A stretch of 64,000 nucleotides of DNA from Paraburkholderia phenoliruptrix (GTDB taxonomy: Bacteria > Pseudomonadota > Gammaproteobacteria > Burkholderiales > Burkholderiaceae), in contig NZ_CADIKB010000025.1 of the NCBI RefSeq assembly GCF_902859825.1, positions 35,108 to 99,107 on the forward strand. The letters are read 5' to 3'. Every line of letters starts with the position of its first letter. Within the stretch, counting starts at the first letter, position 1. This document shows positions 36,671 to 45,209 of this stretch, piece by piece. The notes beneath the pieces are model-generated. The model was not told where the DNA came from. It saw only the letters and a program-made list of their open reading frames with translations, and searched no databases. The translations under genes and the position numbers were made by a program.

Positions 36671-37594
36671 ATGCGCAAGTTCAAGATTCCCAACATGAGT
36701 GCGCTGCTCGCTTTCGAAGCCGCCGCGCGGCACGAAAGCTTCACTCATGCGGCCAAAGAGCTGTTTCTGACGGAGAGCGCCATTTCGCGGCAGATCGCGA
36801 CGCTTGAGTCAAATCTGGGCGTGCGTCTTTTTGTTCGCTCGAAACAGCGCGTGATGCTGACTCGCGCGGGCCGTCTGTACGGCACGCAGGTGCGCCGCGC
36901 GCTCGAAAATCTGGATCGCGACACGCTGTCCATCATCGCGCACGGCAGCGGCGGCGGCTATCTCGAACTCGCCGTGCTGCCCACCTTCGCATCGCAATGG
37001 TTGATTCCGCGAATGAAGGACTTCAACGACCGCAACCCGGATGTCCGGATCAACATGGGCATTCGCACGGACCTGTTCTCGTTCGAGGAATCGCATTTTG
37101 AAGCCGCCATTCACTATGGCAAACCGACGTGGCCAGGCACGTCTTCCGACTATCTGTTCGGCGAGGAAGTGGTGCCCGTGTGCTCGCCGTCGCTGCTTGA
37201 AAGGCGTATCAGAAAGCCGCACGAACTGCTGAAATACCCGCTGCTTCATTCGACGACGCGCCCCGACGCCTGGTCGCGCTGGTTCTCGAATGTCGGCGTG
37301 GAAGACAACGCGACCATGCAGGGCGTGCGCTACGAACTGCATTCCATGCTGATCAGCGCCGCCGCGGCAGGACTCGGCATTGCGCTCGTGCCCAAATTTT
37401 TCGTCGACGAACAACTCGCGCAGCTGGGTCTCGTGATTCCGTTCGCCGCCCCCGCTGCCCCTGCCGCCGCCACCGTCGAGGAATCCGCCTACTACCTCGT
37501 CTATCCCACAGAGCTGAGCCACGGCAAACCACTGGAACTGTTCAGGTCATGGTTGCTGGACGAAGCCGCCGCGTATAACGCACGCACTCACTGA
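36671..37594 (+). CDS. GcvA-like LysR-family regulator
   Basis: 307 residues. Helix-turn-helix at ~5-65 (ALLAFEAAARHESFTHAAKEL, TESAISRQIATLE), then a LysR effector domain with the GcvA-type phrases LAVLPTFASQWLIPRM, FEAAIHYGKPTWPG and AAAAGLGIALVPKFFV. Divergent from hglS with a 150-bp gap, so it is the obvious regulator of the lysine/2-oxoadipate operon. Confidence 0.88.
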   Translation: MRKFKIPNMSALLAFEAAARHESFTHAAKELFLTESAISRQIATLESNLGVRLFVRSKQRVMLTRAGRLYGTQVRRALENLDRDTLSIIAHGSGGGYLELAVLPTFASQWLIPRMKDFNDRNPDVRINMGIRTDLFSFEESHFEAAIHYGKPTWPGTSSDYLFGEEVVPVCSPSLLERRIRKPHELLKYPLLHSTTRPDAWSRWFSNVGVEDNATMQGVRYELHSMLISAAAAGLGIALVPKFFVDEQLAQLGLVIPFAAPAAPAAATVEESAYYLVYPTELSHGKPLELFRSWLLDEAAAYNARTH

Positions 37595-37722
37595 TCGGCG
37601 CAAGGCCGATGCAGGCGCAAGCGTTCGGCGCGAGGCCTGACCCCGCGCCCGCGCAAGCCCTGCCGAAGCGGCACACCGCCGCGCCGTCTGCGGGGCGCGG
37701 CTTCATTTAAGCGGGCCTGCGC

Positions 37723-37890
37723 TCAGCAGTTGCCCTTCTTCGCCTGTCCTGGCGGACAGAAGCCGTTGCCCGGTCCGCCCTGAGGGTGGCCTTGCGGCAC
37801 GACCACGACACCCGGCGCATCCGGCACATACAGCGCACAGCCGCTCAACAGCACGGCACCCGTAGCAAGCAGACAAACAATCTTTTTCAT
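37723..37890 (-). CDS. Small lipoprotein
   Basis: 55 residues, too short for most gene callers. Starts MKKIVCLLATGAVLLSGC: a textbook lipoprotein signal with the lipobox LSGC (Cys18). The mature part is Pro/Gly-rich (VPDAPGVVVVPQGHPQGGPG) and ends with two Cys (GFCPPGQAKKGNC). Function unknown. It follows the DUF4382 gene on the same strand with a hairpin between them. Confidence 0.72.
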   Translation of the reverse strand: MKKIVCLLATGAVLLSGCALYVPDAPGVVVVPQGHPQGGPGNGFCPPGQAKKGNC

Positions 37891-37902
37891 GAGGTTCCCC
37901 GA

Positions 37903-37922
37903 GGAAGGGCTTGCGCCCTTCC
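37903..37922 (-). terminator. Hairpin between DUF4382 and small lipoprotein genes
   Basis: GGAAGGGC-TTGC-GCCCTTCC, a perfect 8-bp stem, 20 bp past the DUF4382 stop. It has no T-run and lies 13 bp before the lipoprotein start, so it may attenuate rather than stop transcription. Confidence 0.5.
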
Positions 37923-37941
37923 GTCATCACGTAATGGTTGA

Positions 37942-39108
37942 TTAGAAACTGAAGTTGACGCCGGTTTGATCGGTAGTCGAGACATTGACCGCCGACTGCC
38001 GGGTCGCCCCGCTCGCGCTGACGGCCTGCGCCGTGTACTGACCCGCCACGCTTGCGACAGGCGTCAGCGAAACCGGCAGCGTACCCGAATACGTACCCAC
38101 GAGCGGCGCGGCAGCCGGCAGGCTCAGCGAATAGGCGCCGGTATCCAGATTGGCGTTGGAGCTCGTGATTTCATAGTTGACGCCGCTCACGGTTTGCAAC
38201 GCCCGCAAGATGGCCTGCGCGCTCACCGGCACAACCGTGCCGCTCGCAACGTGCATGGTGGATGCCGGCAGCGCGATCGGTGCGGCCGAGGTCGACACCA
38301 CGGTCGATGCGTTCACAACGACCGGGACCGAGCGCACCACGCCCGTTGCGACATTGTTCTGCACGATGACCACGTCATAGTTGCCGCTGGTCGAGCTTTG
38401 CTCGAGCGGCGTCAGGACGAAATGGCCGCTGCTGTCCGCCACGGTACCCTTGATGATGTTGCCGTTCTGCTCGGCAAAAACCGCAGCCCCCGCTTCCGCC
38501 GGCGCGACGTAGCCCGAAATCGTGCCGCTGACCACCGTGGGCGTCGCCGTCACCACCGGCTTCAGACTGTACGAGCCGTTGCCCTTTTGCACGATCGACT
38601 TGCAGGCGTTGAAGTCGAGCACGAGATCGACGAGCGTATTGGCCTGCACCGTGAAAGGCCGGATGATCTTATAGCCGCTTTGCGCGGCGCTGGGCGTGTC
38701 GAGCGCCTGCTCGCTGCCGCCCGTGGGAACGACCGAATTCGCCAGCGAATTGCCCTGATTCTGCGCGAGCACCAGCCGAACCTGCTGATACTGGCCAGCT
38801 GGCAAGGCCGTCTGCCCGAGGTCGGCGAGCACGCCGTTGGTGAGCGAAAGCAGGTCGATTCGTTGCGGCGTCGTCAATGCGATGTCGCTCCAGCCGCTGT
38901 CGCCGTCGCCTGCCTGCGCGTTCATGTTCACGCGCACCTTGTTCACGGTGACGTACACGTGATCGAAACCGCACGCCGGAGCGTCGGTCATCTGCACGCG
39001 GAGCGTGCCGGTCGGCGTGCTGCCGCCGTCCCCGCCGCCGCCTCCACATGCGGCAAGAGCGAGTGGCAATGCGAGCGCGCACGTGAGCGTTTTAAACAGG
39101 GTTTTCAT
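37942..39108 (-). CDS. DUF4382 lipoprotein
   Basis: 388 residues from the ATG at 39108, 7 bases after GGAGGAA. Lipobox ALAACG then a Gly run (GGGGGDGG) and the DUF4382 domain (GTLRVQMTDAPACGFDHVYVTVNKVRVN; RIDLLSLTNGVLADLGQ; LPAGQYQQVRLVL). The C-terminal half looks like carboxypeptidase-regulatory-like beta repeats (GTISGYVAPAEAGAAVF; DSSGHFVLTPL). Surface or periplasm-facing, function unknown. Confidence 0.82.
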   Translation of the reverse strand: MKTLFKTLTCALALPLALAACGGGGGDGGSTPTGTLRVQMTDAPACGFDHVYVTVNKVRVNMNAQAGDGDSGWSDIALTTPQRIDLLSLTNGVLADLGQTALPAGQYQQVRLVLAQNQGNSLANSVVPTGGSEQALDTPSAAQSGYKIIRPFTVQANTLVDLVLDFNACKSIVQKGNGSYSLKPVVTATPTVVSGTISGYVAPAEAGAAVFAEQNGNIIKGTVADSSGHFVLTPLEQSSTSGNYDVVIVQNNVATGVVRSVPVVVNASTVVSTSAAPIALPASTMHVASGTVVPVSAQAILRALQTVSGVNYEITSSNANLDTGAYSLSLPAAAPLVGTYSGTLPVSLTPVASVAGQYTAQAVSASGATRQSAVNVSTTDQTGVNFSF

Positions 39109-39397
39109 GGGGATTCCTCCATCCTCGTTGTTGTGCGCTGAAGGATATGGAATTTCGCTGTAAGCAGAACTCGCAATTTGAAACCGCTCGTAACTAGAGT
39201 GATTTAACATTCTTTATCATGACGGGAGAGACTCGGACTCCCGATTTGCATATGATGCTGGGTGAATAGGCTCAAAAGAAGCGTTCACGGCTTTCGCGGC
39301 CCGGCCAATAATCAACCTGATTGGTTATTTGCCGCATTTGGACTAAGGTTTAGTAGCTCTTCGTTACAAAACAAGAATGAACGTTGCGAGGTGGGGC

Positions 39398-39652
39398 ATG
39401 CTCACGTTAATCGACCAGGAGATCGCGCATCTCGCGCGAGTCATGAGCGCATCAATGGCGGGCGATCTTGCGGGGCCCATTCTGCCGGCCGCCTACTGGC
39501 GGGAGCGGCTTCATCAACTGCTCGATTCGCAGCACCTCACGAATGCGCAATTGCGTTCTATCGACGTACTTCTGCGACGACTGGATGAACTCGAAGCGCA
39601 AGCCGCGAATAGCGCCGGCAGCGCTCACCGCGTTGCAATCGGCGCGAGCTAA
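39398..39652 (+). CDS. Small helical protein, paralogue of the gene at 45742
   Basis: 84 residues from the ATG at 39398 after GAGGTGGGG. Pattern IDQEIAHLARVM, then PAAYWRERLHQLLDS, and a closing helix VLLRRLDELEAQ. The same spacing of hydrophobic, Trp-Arg and Leu-Asp-Glu-Leu positions is found in the protein at 45742-45933. No family name known to me. Confidence 0.68.
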   Translation: MLTLIDQEIAHLARVMSASMAGDLAGPILPAAYWRERLHQLLDSQHLTNAQLRSIDVLLRRLDELEAQAANSAGSAHRVAIGAS

Positions 39653-39712
39653 CGAGCCGCAATACGGCACAATGAGAATAACTTCAGCCGCCAGTTTCAC
39701 AGGAGCCCCGCA

Positions 39713-40132
39713 ATGAACAAGTCCCGTCTATTGCTCGCGTCCGTCATGGCCGCCGCTATGCTGGCATCGTCGCTGGCATCGTCATTCGCATTCGCCCAGC
39801 CGCCGCATGACAACCCCGGTCACGACGGAGACCATGGGCACGGGCCAGGACCCGGTCACGCCGATCACGATAAAGGACCGAATGGCCACGGGCACAAATC
39901 AATGCCGCCCGGGCATGGTCCCGACGGTCCCGGCCATTCCGCGAACGCGCCGGGACATTGGCGCAAGGGCGAGCGCCTGCCGCCCGAATACCGCGACCGT
40001 CAATATGTCATTGACGACTGGCGCGCGTACCGGCTCGCTCCACCGCCGCGCGGTTATTCGTGGGTCGGTATCGGCGGCGACTATCTGATGGTGCAACTAT
40101 CCACGGGCGTGATTCTGCGCGTCGGACCGTAA
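39713..40132 (+). CDS. RcnB-like His-rich periplasmic protein
   Basis: 139 residues. Signal peptide ~1-29 (ends FAFAQ), a His/Gly/Asp/Pro-rich stretch (~30-82) likely to bind metal or be flexible, and the RcnB core (~83-139): GHWRKGERLPPEYRDR, VIDDWRAYRLAPPPRGYSWV, and a closing LRVG. E. coli RcnB helps nickel/cobalt homeostasis; in Burkholderia such proteins are multiple and poorly studied. AGGAG precedes the ATG. Confidence 0.83.
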   Translation: MNKSRLLLASVMAAAMLASSLASSFAFAQPPHDNPGHDGDHGHGPGPGHADHDKGPNGHGHKSMPPGHGPDGPGHSANAPGHWRKGERLPPEYRDRQYVIDDWRAYRLAPPPRGYSWVGIGGDYLMVQLSTGVILRVGP

Positions 40133-40643
40133 GCGCCACGACATCCGGCCGCCTCGCGCGGCCGTCCACCTTCGGTCCTCCTTCCCGGCGCAAGGGCAGC
40201 CCCGACGCCAAGGCCATCCATGCAGCATAGCGGCCGCCCTTCGCCCAACCCTGCCTGACTGTTAAAGAATCATCGGCATGCCGCCGTTATATCCGTTACG
40301 CATAGCGAGCGGCCGGTGGAGCTTGCGCGGCCGCGCGAACCTGTCCCGCGCGTTCACGCCTCGCTTCGATCGACGCGATGGGAGTCGCGGCCGCGCCCGT
40401 TTTCACCATGCCCTTTATGAGCCGCACGACGCCTGGATAAAAGGCGCAACGGCACCAGCGCAAGGATTAATTTCGAAAGACAACACCGGCAGCAAGCCGT
40501 CATACTCTGTCTCTCCTAGGGCGAAACCTTCCGACAGCGGAATCGGAAGTTTCGCCGCACACCCGATCGATGCATGACCGCCGTCGCTGGACGGCCATTT
40601 CCGCGCTGCGCCGCACGCGGATCATGTGGAGCGTACTTGTTAA
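40133..40643. other. Intergenic region before the sigma-54 activator
   Basis: 511 bp without a convincing gene. The notable element is the long hairpin at 40520-40556. I searched by eye for a -24/-12 promoter here and found none. Confidence 0.45.
40520..40556 (+). promoter_or_regulatory. Long hairpin in front of the sigma-54 activator gene
   Basis: GGCGAAA(C)CTTCCGA pairs with TCGGAAG-TTTCGCC: 14 base pairs, one bulged C and an 8-base loop, 88 bp before the ATG. It could be a leader structure (attenuator, or stability element) or a terminator of RcnB-gene transcription. Confidence 0.5.
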
Positions 40644-42962
40644 ATGAGTTCTACCCCTGTCGTTCCGTTCGCCCACGACAAGCCCGGATCCGGCTCATTC
40701 GTGGGCAGCGCGCCGGCGTTTCGCCAACTGGTCCGGATGATCGATCGAGTCGCGCCGACCGATCATCCGCTGCTTATTTTCGGACCGACCGGCTCCGGCA
40801 AGGAGCTGGTGGCGCGCCGTGTACACGCGCACAGCCAGCGCCAGGATCAACCTTTTGTCGACGTCAATTGCGGCGCGATTCCCGAACATCTCGTCGAAGC
40901 TGAACTTTTCGGGCACGTGAAAGGCGCCTTCACCGGCGCTGCCGAAAACCGCCAAGGGCTTTTTCAGCAGGTCGGCAAAGGCACGCTGCTGCTCGACGAA
41001 ATCGGCGAATTGCCGCTCGCGCTGCAGCCGAAGCTGCTGCGCGTACTCGAGACGCGAACCTTCCGCCCGCTTGGATCGACGACCAGTCTGCACTTTGCAG
41101 GTCGCGTCGTAGCCGCGACCCATCGCGACCTGCGCGAGCTTGCACGCGAGGGCCTCTTTCGCGAGGACCTGTTCTACCGCCTCGCGGTGTTCGTGCTCGC
41201 CGTGCCGGGACTCGAGCAGCGGGTCGAGGACATTCCCGCGCTCGTCAACCACTTCGCCTCGCAGCATGCGCGCCGCCTCGAGTTTTCGCCGCCTGCGCTT
41301 CGGCGTCTTGCGCAGCACCCGTGGCCGGGCCATATCCGGCAATTGCGCAATCTGATCAGCCAGCTGAGCGTGCTCGCCGAAAACACGCACATCGACGTGG
41401 ACACGCTCGAGCCGTTTCTCGCTAACGAGGCGAGCGGGCCGGTCTCGCGAGCGAGCCTTGCGGACATGCTGCTGCAACTGGAAGGCCGCGACAAGCTGAG
41501 CGCAGCCGAAGACCTCCTGATCGACCGCGCGCTCGAACGCACGAGCGGCAACAAGAGCGCGGCGGCCGCGCTGCTCGGCGTGGGTCGCAAGACCATCGAA
41601 CGGCGCCTCAAGTCGCGCGAGGAACATCACCGGGAAGCGCACAAGTGCCTTGAACATGCGAGGGCGCTGATCGAGGAATCGAAGTTCGCCGAAGCTATTC
41701 CGCAACTGCGCCGCTGCCTCGACGTGCTGCAAACCCCCAACGAGCAGGACGCGGTACGCCGGCTGCAGTTCGACGCCTATCGCCTGCTCGGCATGAGCTT
41801 GCGCAGCGTGCACGGCTGGCTCTATGCGGAGGCCACGGCGTGCTACGCCGCGGCCCTCGCGATTGGCGAAGGCGTGTGCGCGCCCTCAGAAATCGCCGCG
41901 ATCCAGTTCGGCATCTGGACCACGCAGTTGACCACGCTGCAACTGAAGCAGGCGCGCGCGACCGCGCAGAACATGCTGGAGCGCGCGCAGAACGGCGGCG
42001 ATCGCGTGTCGCTCGACGAAGCGCATGTGGCGATGACCAACACGCTGTTCTGGCTCGGCGACAGCGAGGAAGCGCTGGCCTGTCTCGCGCGCGGCAATCT
42101 GCTCGGGGTGGGGTGCAACGACATCCGCACCGGCTCGCAAGGCATTGACCTGGCGAGCCTCGCGCTCACGTTCGAAGGACTCGCGGCGTATCAGATCGGC
42201 GCCTTCGCCCAGGCCCGCCGCGCGATGGAGATGCTGATTCTGCGCGCATCCGAGCCGGGCGTGCATGCGCTCGCACATGTCGTTAATCTGCAGGGCGCCG
42301 CGTGGCTCGCCGCACTCTTCGACGACGTCGACCGGCTCGGGCGCCTGTCGAGCGAACTTGAATCGGTGTCCATTGCGTATGGCTTCGCGTTTTATCGAGG
42401 AGTCGGCCAGGTATTGCGCGCCTGTCATCTCAGCGCGATCGGTCAATCCGACGAAGCAGAAACTGTCATGCTCGACGGCTACGATAACCATGTGGTGTGC
42501 AACGGCGGCGCGCTGTTCTATTCGTTCAAGGCGTGGCAGCACGGGGAATTGCTGTTGCGCGCCGGACGTGCGAAGGAATGCGAAGCACTGCTCGCGACCG
42601 CGATCGACGAAACGCTGGCGCGTCAGGAACGCGTCTACCTCGGCAAGCTGCTCGTCACCCGCGCTCGCGCGCAGTGGGCGCACGGCGACGTCAACGCGGC
42701 GGAACTGGGGCTGCGCACCGCGCTGTCGACAGCGCTTGCGTTCGGCGCAGTACCCGCGCGCGTGGACGCCGCGCGCTACCTCGCGGACCTCTTGCGTTCC
42801 ACTCGCCGTGTCGCGGAAGCGATCGAGACGCTTGAGCGCGGCTTGCGCTCGTTGCCCGTGGATGCAACGCCGCGCGTCGCGCGTGCGGCAAAACTGCTTG
42901 CCGAACTTCAGCAGCAGACTTCTTTCGACAACTACACTAAAGGAATCGTAAATGGCATTTGA
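40644..42962 (+). CDS. Sigma-54-dependent activator with C-terminal TPR-like sensor
   Basis: 772 residues. AAA+ domain first (~20-250): Walker A GPTGSGKE (47-54), the sigma-54-contacting GAFTGA loop (94-99), Walker B LLLDEIGE. A Fis-type helix-turn-helix follows at ~303-324 (NKSAAAALLGVGRKTIERRL). The last ~445 residues are Ala/Leu-rich repeats of helical pairs resembling TPRs. Most such activators carry the sensor N-terminally and end at the HTH, so this order is unusual. It overlaps the next gene by 11 bp. Probable activator of the promoter at 45194. Confidence 0.88.
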   Translation: MSSTPVVPFAHDKPGSGSFVGSAPAFRQLVRMIDRVAPTDHPLLIFGPTGSGKELVARRVHAHSQRQDQPFVDVNCGAIPEHLVEAELFGHVKGAFTGAAENRQGLFQQVGKGTLLLDEIGELPLALQPKLLRVLETRTFRPLGSTTSLHFAGRVVAATHRDLRELAREGLFREDLFYRLAVFVLAVPGLEQRVEDIPALVNHFASQHARRLEFSPPALRRLAQHPWPGHIRQLRNLISQLSVLAENTHIDVDTLEPFLANEASGPVSRASLADMLLQLEGRDKLSAAEDLLIDRALERTSGNKSAAAALLGVGRKTIERRLKSREEHHREAHKCLEHARALIEESKFAEAIPQLRRCLDVLQTPNEQDAVRRLQFDAYRLLGMSLRSVHGWLYAEATACYAAALAIGEGVCAPSEIAAIQFGIWTTQLTTLQLKQARATAQNMLERAQNGGDRVSLDEAHVAMTNTLFWLGDSEEALACLARGNLLGVGCNDIRTGSQGIDLASLALTFEGLAAYQIGAFAQARRAMEMLILRASEPGVHALAHVVNLQGAAWLAALFDDVDRLGRLSSELESVSIAYGFAFYRGVGQVLRACHLSAIGQSDEAETVMLDGYDNHVVCNGGALFYSFKAWQHGELLLRAGRAKECEALLATAIDETLARQERVYLGKLLVTRARAQWAHGDVNAAELGLRTALSTALAFGAVPARVDAARYLADLLRSTRRVAEAIETLERGLRSLPVDATPRVARAAKLLAELQQQTSFDNYTKGIVNGI

Positions 42963-44154
42963 CCTACGCCGGGAAGATCTGGAACCGCTGCTGCTGGGCG
43001 CGGCTTTTTTTGGCAGCGGCGGCGGCGGCACGATCGAATCCGCCCGGCATCTGGCCGCGCATTTCGTTGCCGGCGACTACTATCCGACCGACACGGTGAA
43101 GGTGGTGTCGGTTGAAGAAGCCACCGAAGGCGCCGCCGTCATGGTCGCCTATCTCGGCGCGCCCGAAGCGATCAATTCGGCGACCTACCCGCTCGGCCCG
43201 GTCACCGCCGTGCAAAACGTGAAGACACGGCTCGACGGACAATCCCCAAAACTCGCTTACGTGATGCCGCCGGAAAGCGGCGCGCTCGGCTTCACGGTGG
43301 CGGCGCTGGTGGCGGCAAAACTCGGCCTCGCGGTGATCGACGCCGACGGCGCCGGCCGCGCGGTGCCTTCCCTGCCGATGCTCACGTTCGCCGCCGCGGA
43401 AATCGACCCGCGGCCGGCGTTCCTCGTGAGTCAGGGCGGCCTGTGCGTGGAACTCGACGTGACGCCGCGTCAGGGCAAGCTCGGCGCACCGACTCATCAA
43501 CGCGACGTGTCGGCGATCGTCGAGCAGATGATGCGCCCGGTCGTGGCCGACCCGGAATTCGGTCAATTCGGCGGCCTTGCCATGTGGGTCATGAAGCCGG
43601 CCGATATCCGCCGCGCCACGCCGATTCGCGGCACGCTGACGCGCGCGCTCGAACTCGGGCGTGTGTTGCAGGCGGGAGGAATAAGCAGCGCCCGGCAGAT
43701 GGTCGACTATCTCGTCGAACGCTGCGGGCTCGCAGCGCGGGCGGTGTCGGAGCCGGGCCAGCTGGTGTCGGCGGAAGTGGATACTAGCGGTGGCTTCGAC
43801 GTCGGCAAGATTCGCATTCAGGCGCAAGAGCGCACCTATACCGTCATGTACCAGAACGAGTCGCTGCTCGTATGGGACAGCGCGTGTGCGCAGCCGATCG
43901 TGCTCGCGCCCGATAGCGTGGCGTACTACGTCGGCGGCGAAGGCCAGTCGGTGTTCAGCAACGGCGACCTCGTGAACGCCGACGGCTCGCTGAATCCGGC
44001 CATCGGCAAGCGCCCGGTCACGCTGATCGCCTGGCGCGCCGAAGCGGAACTACGCAAGCCCGGTCTGATTCTCGACAGCTTCATGCAGTTACTGAACTCC
44101 CTCAATTATCTCGGCCCGTATATGCCGCTGGCCTCGAAAGGAGACGCCTCTTGA
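42952..44154 (+). CDS. DUF917-family protein
   Basis: 400 residues; the ATG lies inside the end of the sigma-54 activator gene (11-bp overlap), implying translational coupling. Family features: LLLGAAFFGSGGGGTIESARH near the N-terminus, VMVAYLGAPEAI, AVIDADGAGRAVPSLPM, and LTLIAWRAEAELRKPG-like ending. DUF917 proteins often travel with hydantoinase-type genes, and hydantoinase A/B genes are found 8 kb away here. Reaction unknown. Confidence 0.83.
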   Translation: MAFDLRREDLEPLLLGAAFFGSGGGGTIESARHLAAHFVAGDYYPTDTVKVVSVEEATEGAAVMVAYLGAPEAINSATYPLGPVTAVQNVKTRLDGQSPKLAYVMPPESGALGFTVAALVAAKLGLAVIDADGAGRAVPSLPMLTFAAAEIDPRPAFLVSQGGLCVELDVTPRQGKLGAPTHQRDVSAIVEQMMRPVVADPEFGQFGGLAMWVMKPADIRRATPIRGTLTRALELGRVLQAGGISSARQMVDYLVERCGLAARAVSEPGQLVSAEVDTSGGFDVGKIRIQAQERTYTVMYQNESLLVWDSACAQPIVLAPDSVAYYVGGEGQSVFSNGDLVNADGSLNPAIGKRPVTLIAWRAEAELRKPGLILDSFMQLLNSLNYLGPYMPLASKGDAS

Positions 44155-44876
44155 ATTCGCCAATCCGAATCTGCGTGCTGGTGCCGGTCGCCACGTCGCA
44201 GTACAACGAGCGCATCATGAAAGCCATTGCACCGGTGGTGCCGCCGGACGTGCAGGTCGAGATTCGCAACATCACCCAAGGGCACCCCGACATCGAGAAT
44301 CGCACGAACTGGCTGCAAAACGGCATGCCGGTGGTCGAACTCGCGCAGGCGATCGCCAACGACGGCTTCGACGGCATATGGCTGACCGACTTCGATATGT
44401 GCGGCGTGGAAGCGGCGCGCGAAGTGATCGACATTCCGATCATCGGCGGATTTCCGGCTGCGGCGTTTTCGGCGCTCGCGCTCAGCCAGCGTTTTTCGAT
44501 CATCACGATCCTGCCGAGCACGCTCGCGATGCAGCGCGGCCATCCGCAAACTTACGGCATTCAGGACACGTTTGCGTCGATCCGCGCGATCAACTGCCCG
44601 GTCGCGCAGCTCGATGACATGGAGGTCGTGATCATCCGCACCTTCGACGCAGCGCTGAAGGCGATCAAGGAGGACGGCGCACAGTCCATCCTGCTCGGCT
44701 GCACGGGTTTCGTGGATGTCGCGAGCCGCGTCTCCAGGATGCTCAGCGACGAAATGGGCGGTTACGTGCCGGTGATCGATCCGAACCAGGCCGGCTTTAG
44801 CTTCCTGGTGTCGCTGGTGCGCATGCAGGTGCGGCCGAGCCGGCTGACGTACAGCAAGGTCAGCCTGCAGTCGTAA
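44151..44876 (+). CDS. Asp/Glu/hydantoin racemase-family protein
   Basis: 241 residues beginning with a TTG that overlaps the DUF917 stop (TTGA), 7 bases after AAAGGAGA. Both catalytic cysteines of the family are seen: Cys84 in DFDMCGVEAAR and Cys184 in LLGCTGF. Such enzymes racemise hydantoins or amino acids without cofactor. Third gene in an overlapping set with the sigma-54 activator and DUF917. Confidence 0.82.
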   Translation: MNSPIRICVLVPVATSQYNERIMKAIAPVVPPDVQVEIRNITQGHPDIENRTNWLQNGMPVVELAQAIANDGFDGIWLTDFDMCGVEAAREVIDIPIIGGFPAAAFSALALSQRFSIITILPSTLAMQRGHPQTYGIQDTFASIRAINCPVAQLDDMEVVIIRTFDAALKAIKEDGAQSILLGCTGFVDVASRVSRMLSDEMGGYVPVIDPNQAGFSFLVSLVRMQVRPSRLTYSKVSLQS

Positions 44877-45092
44877 GTCTCCCCATCTGCCTGTCCCCGT
44901 CCGTCCGGCGCGGCGCGCAATGGCTGCGCCGCGCCGGGCCTTCCGCCCTGGCCATTCGCGCCCAGGGGCTTCCCGACCGCGTTGTTTCCGCGTTGTTTCC
45001 GCGCTGTTCTGCACTCTTGTGCGTTGTTTTGCGCGGCGCCCTGCTGTCCGGATCGGACGAAATCGCCCCTCTACGCGCCGTGCATGCCGACC

Positions 45093-45108
45093 TGGACGAA
45101 AACGTCCA
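45093..45108. promoter_or_regulatory. Upstream activator site 1
   Basis: TGGACG-AAAA-CGTCCA: a perfect 16-bp palindrome, centre about 120 bp before the predicted start of the sigma-54 promoter at 45194. A related 16-bp element follows 32 bp downstream. Confidence 0.65.
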
Positions 45109-45124
45109 CATTTCACCCCCATCC

Positions 45125-45140
45125 TGGACGAGATTGACCA
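45125..45140. promoter_or_regulatory. Upstream activator site 2
   Basis: TGGACG-AGAT-TGACCA, an imperfect copy of site 1 with the same length and left arm. Centre-to-centre 32 bp, i.e. about three helical turns, as expected for dimers of an enhancer-binding protein stacked on one face. Confidence 0.6.
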
Positions 45141-45193
45141 TTTGCGCCCACGCGTGTCCACGGGTGTGCCCGCGCACACGCGATCTCAACATA

Positions 45194-45209
45194 TGGCACG
45201 GTCGTTGCT
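45194..45209 (+). promoter_or_regulatory. Sigma-54 (-24/-12) promoter
   Basis: TGGCACG-N4-TTGCT: an exact match to the classical consensus with invariant GG and GC at the right spacing. Transcription would start near 45220 and go right. The enhancer-type elements upstream support it. Confidence 0.82.

Noticed and set aside
39290..39335. Possible second sigma-54 promoter before the small helical gene at 39398
   Set aside because: The TTGG...TTTGC phrase has wrong spacing between the GG and GC elements.
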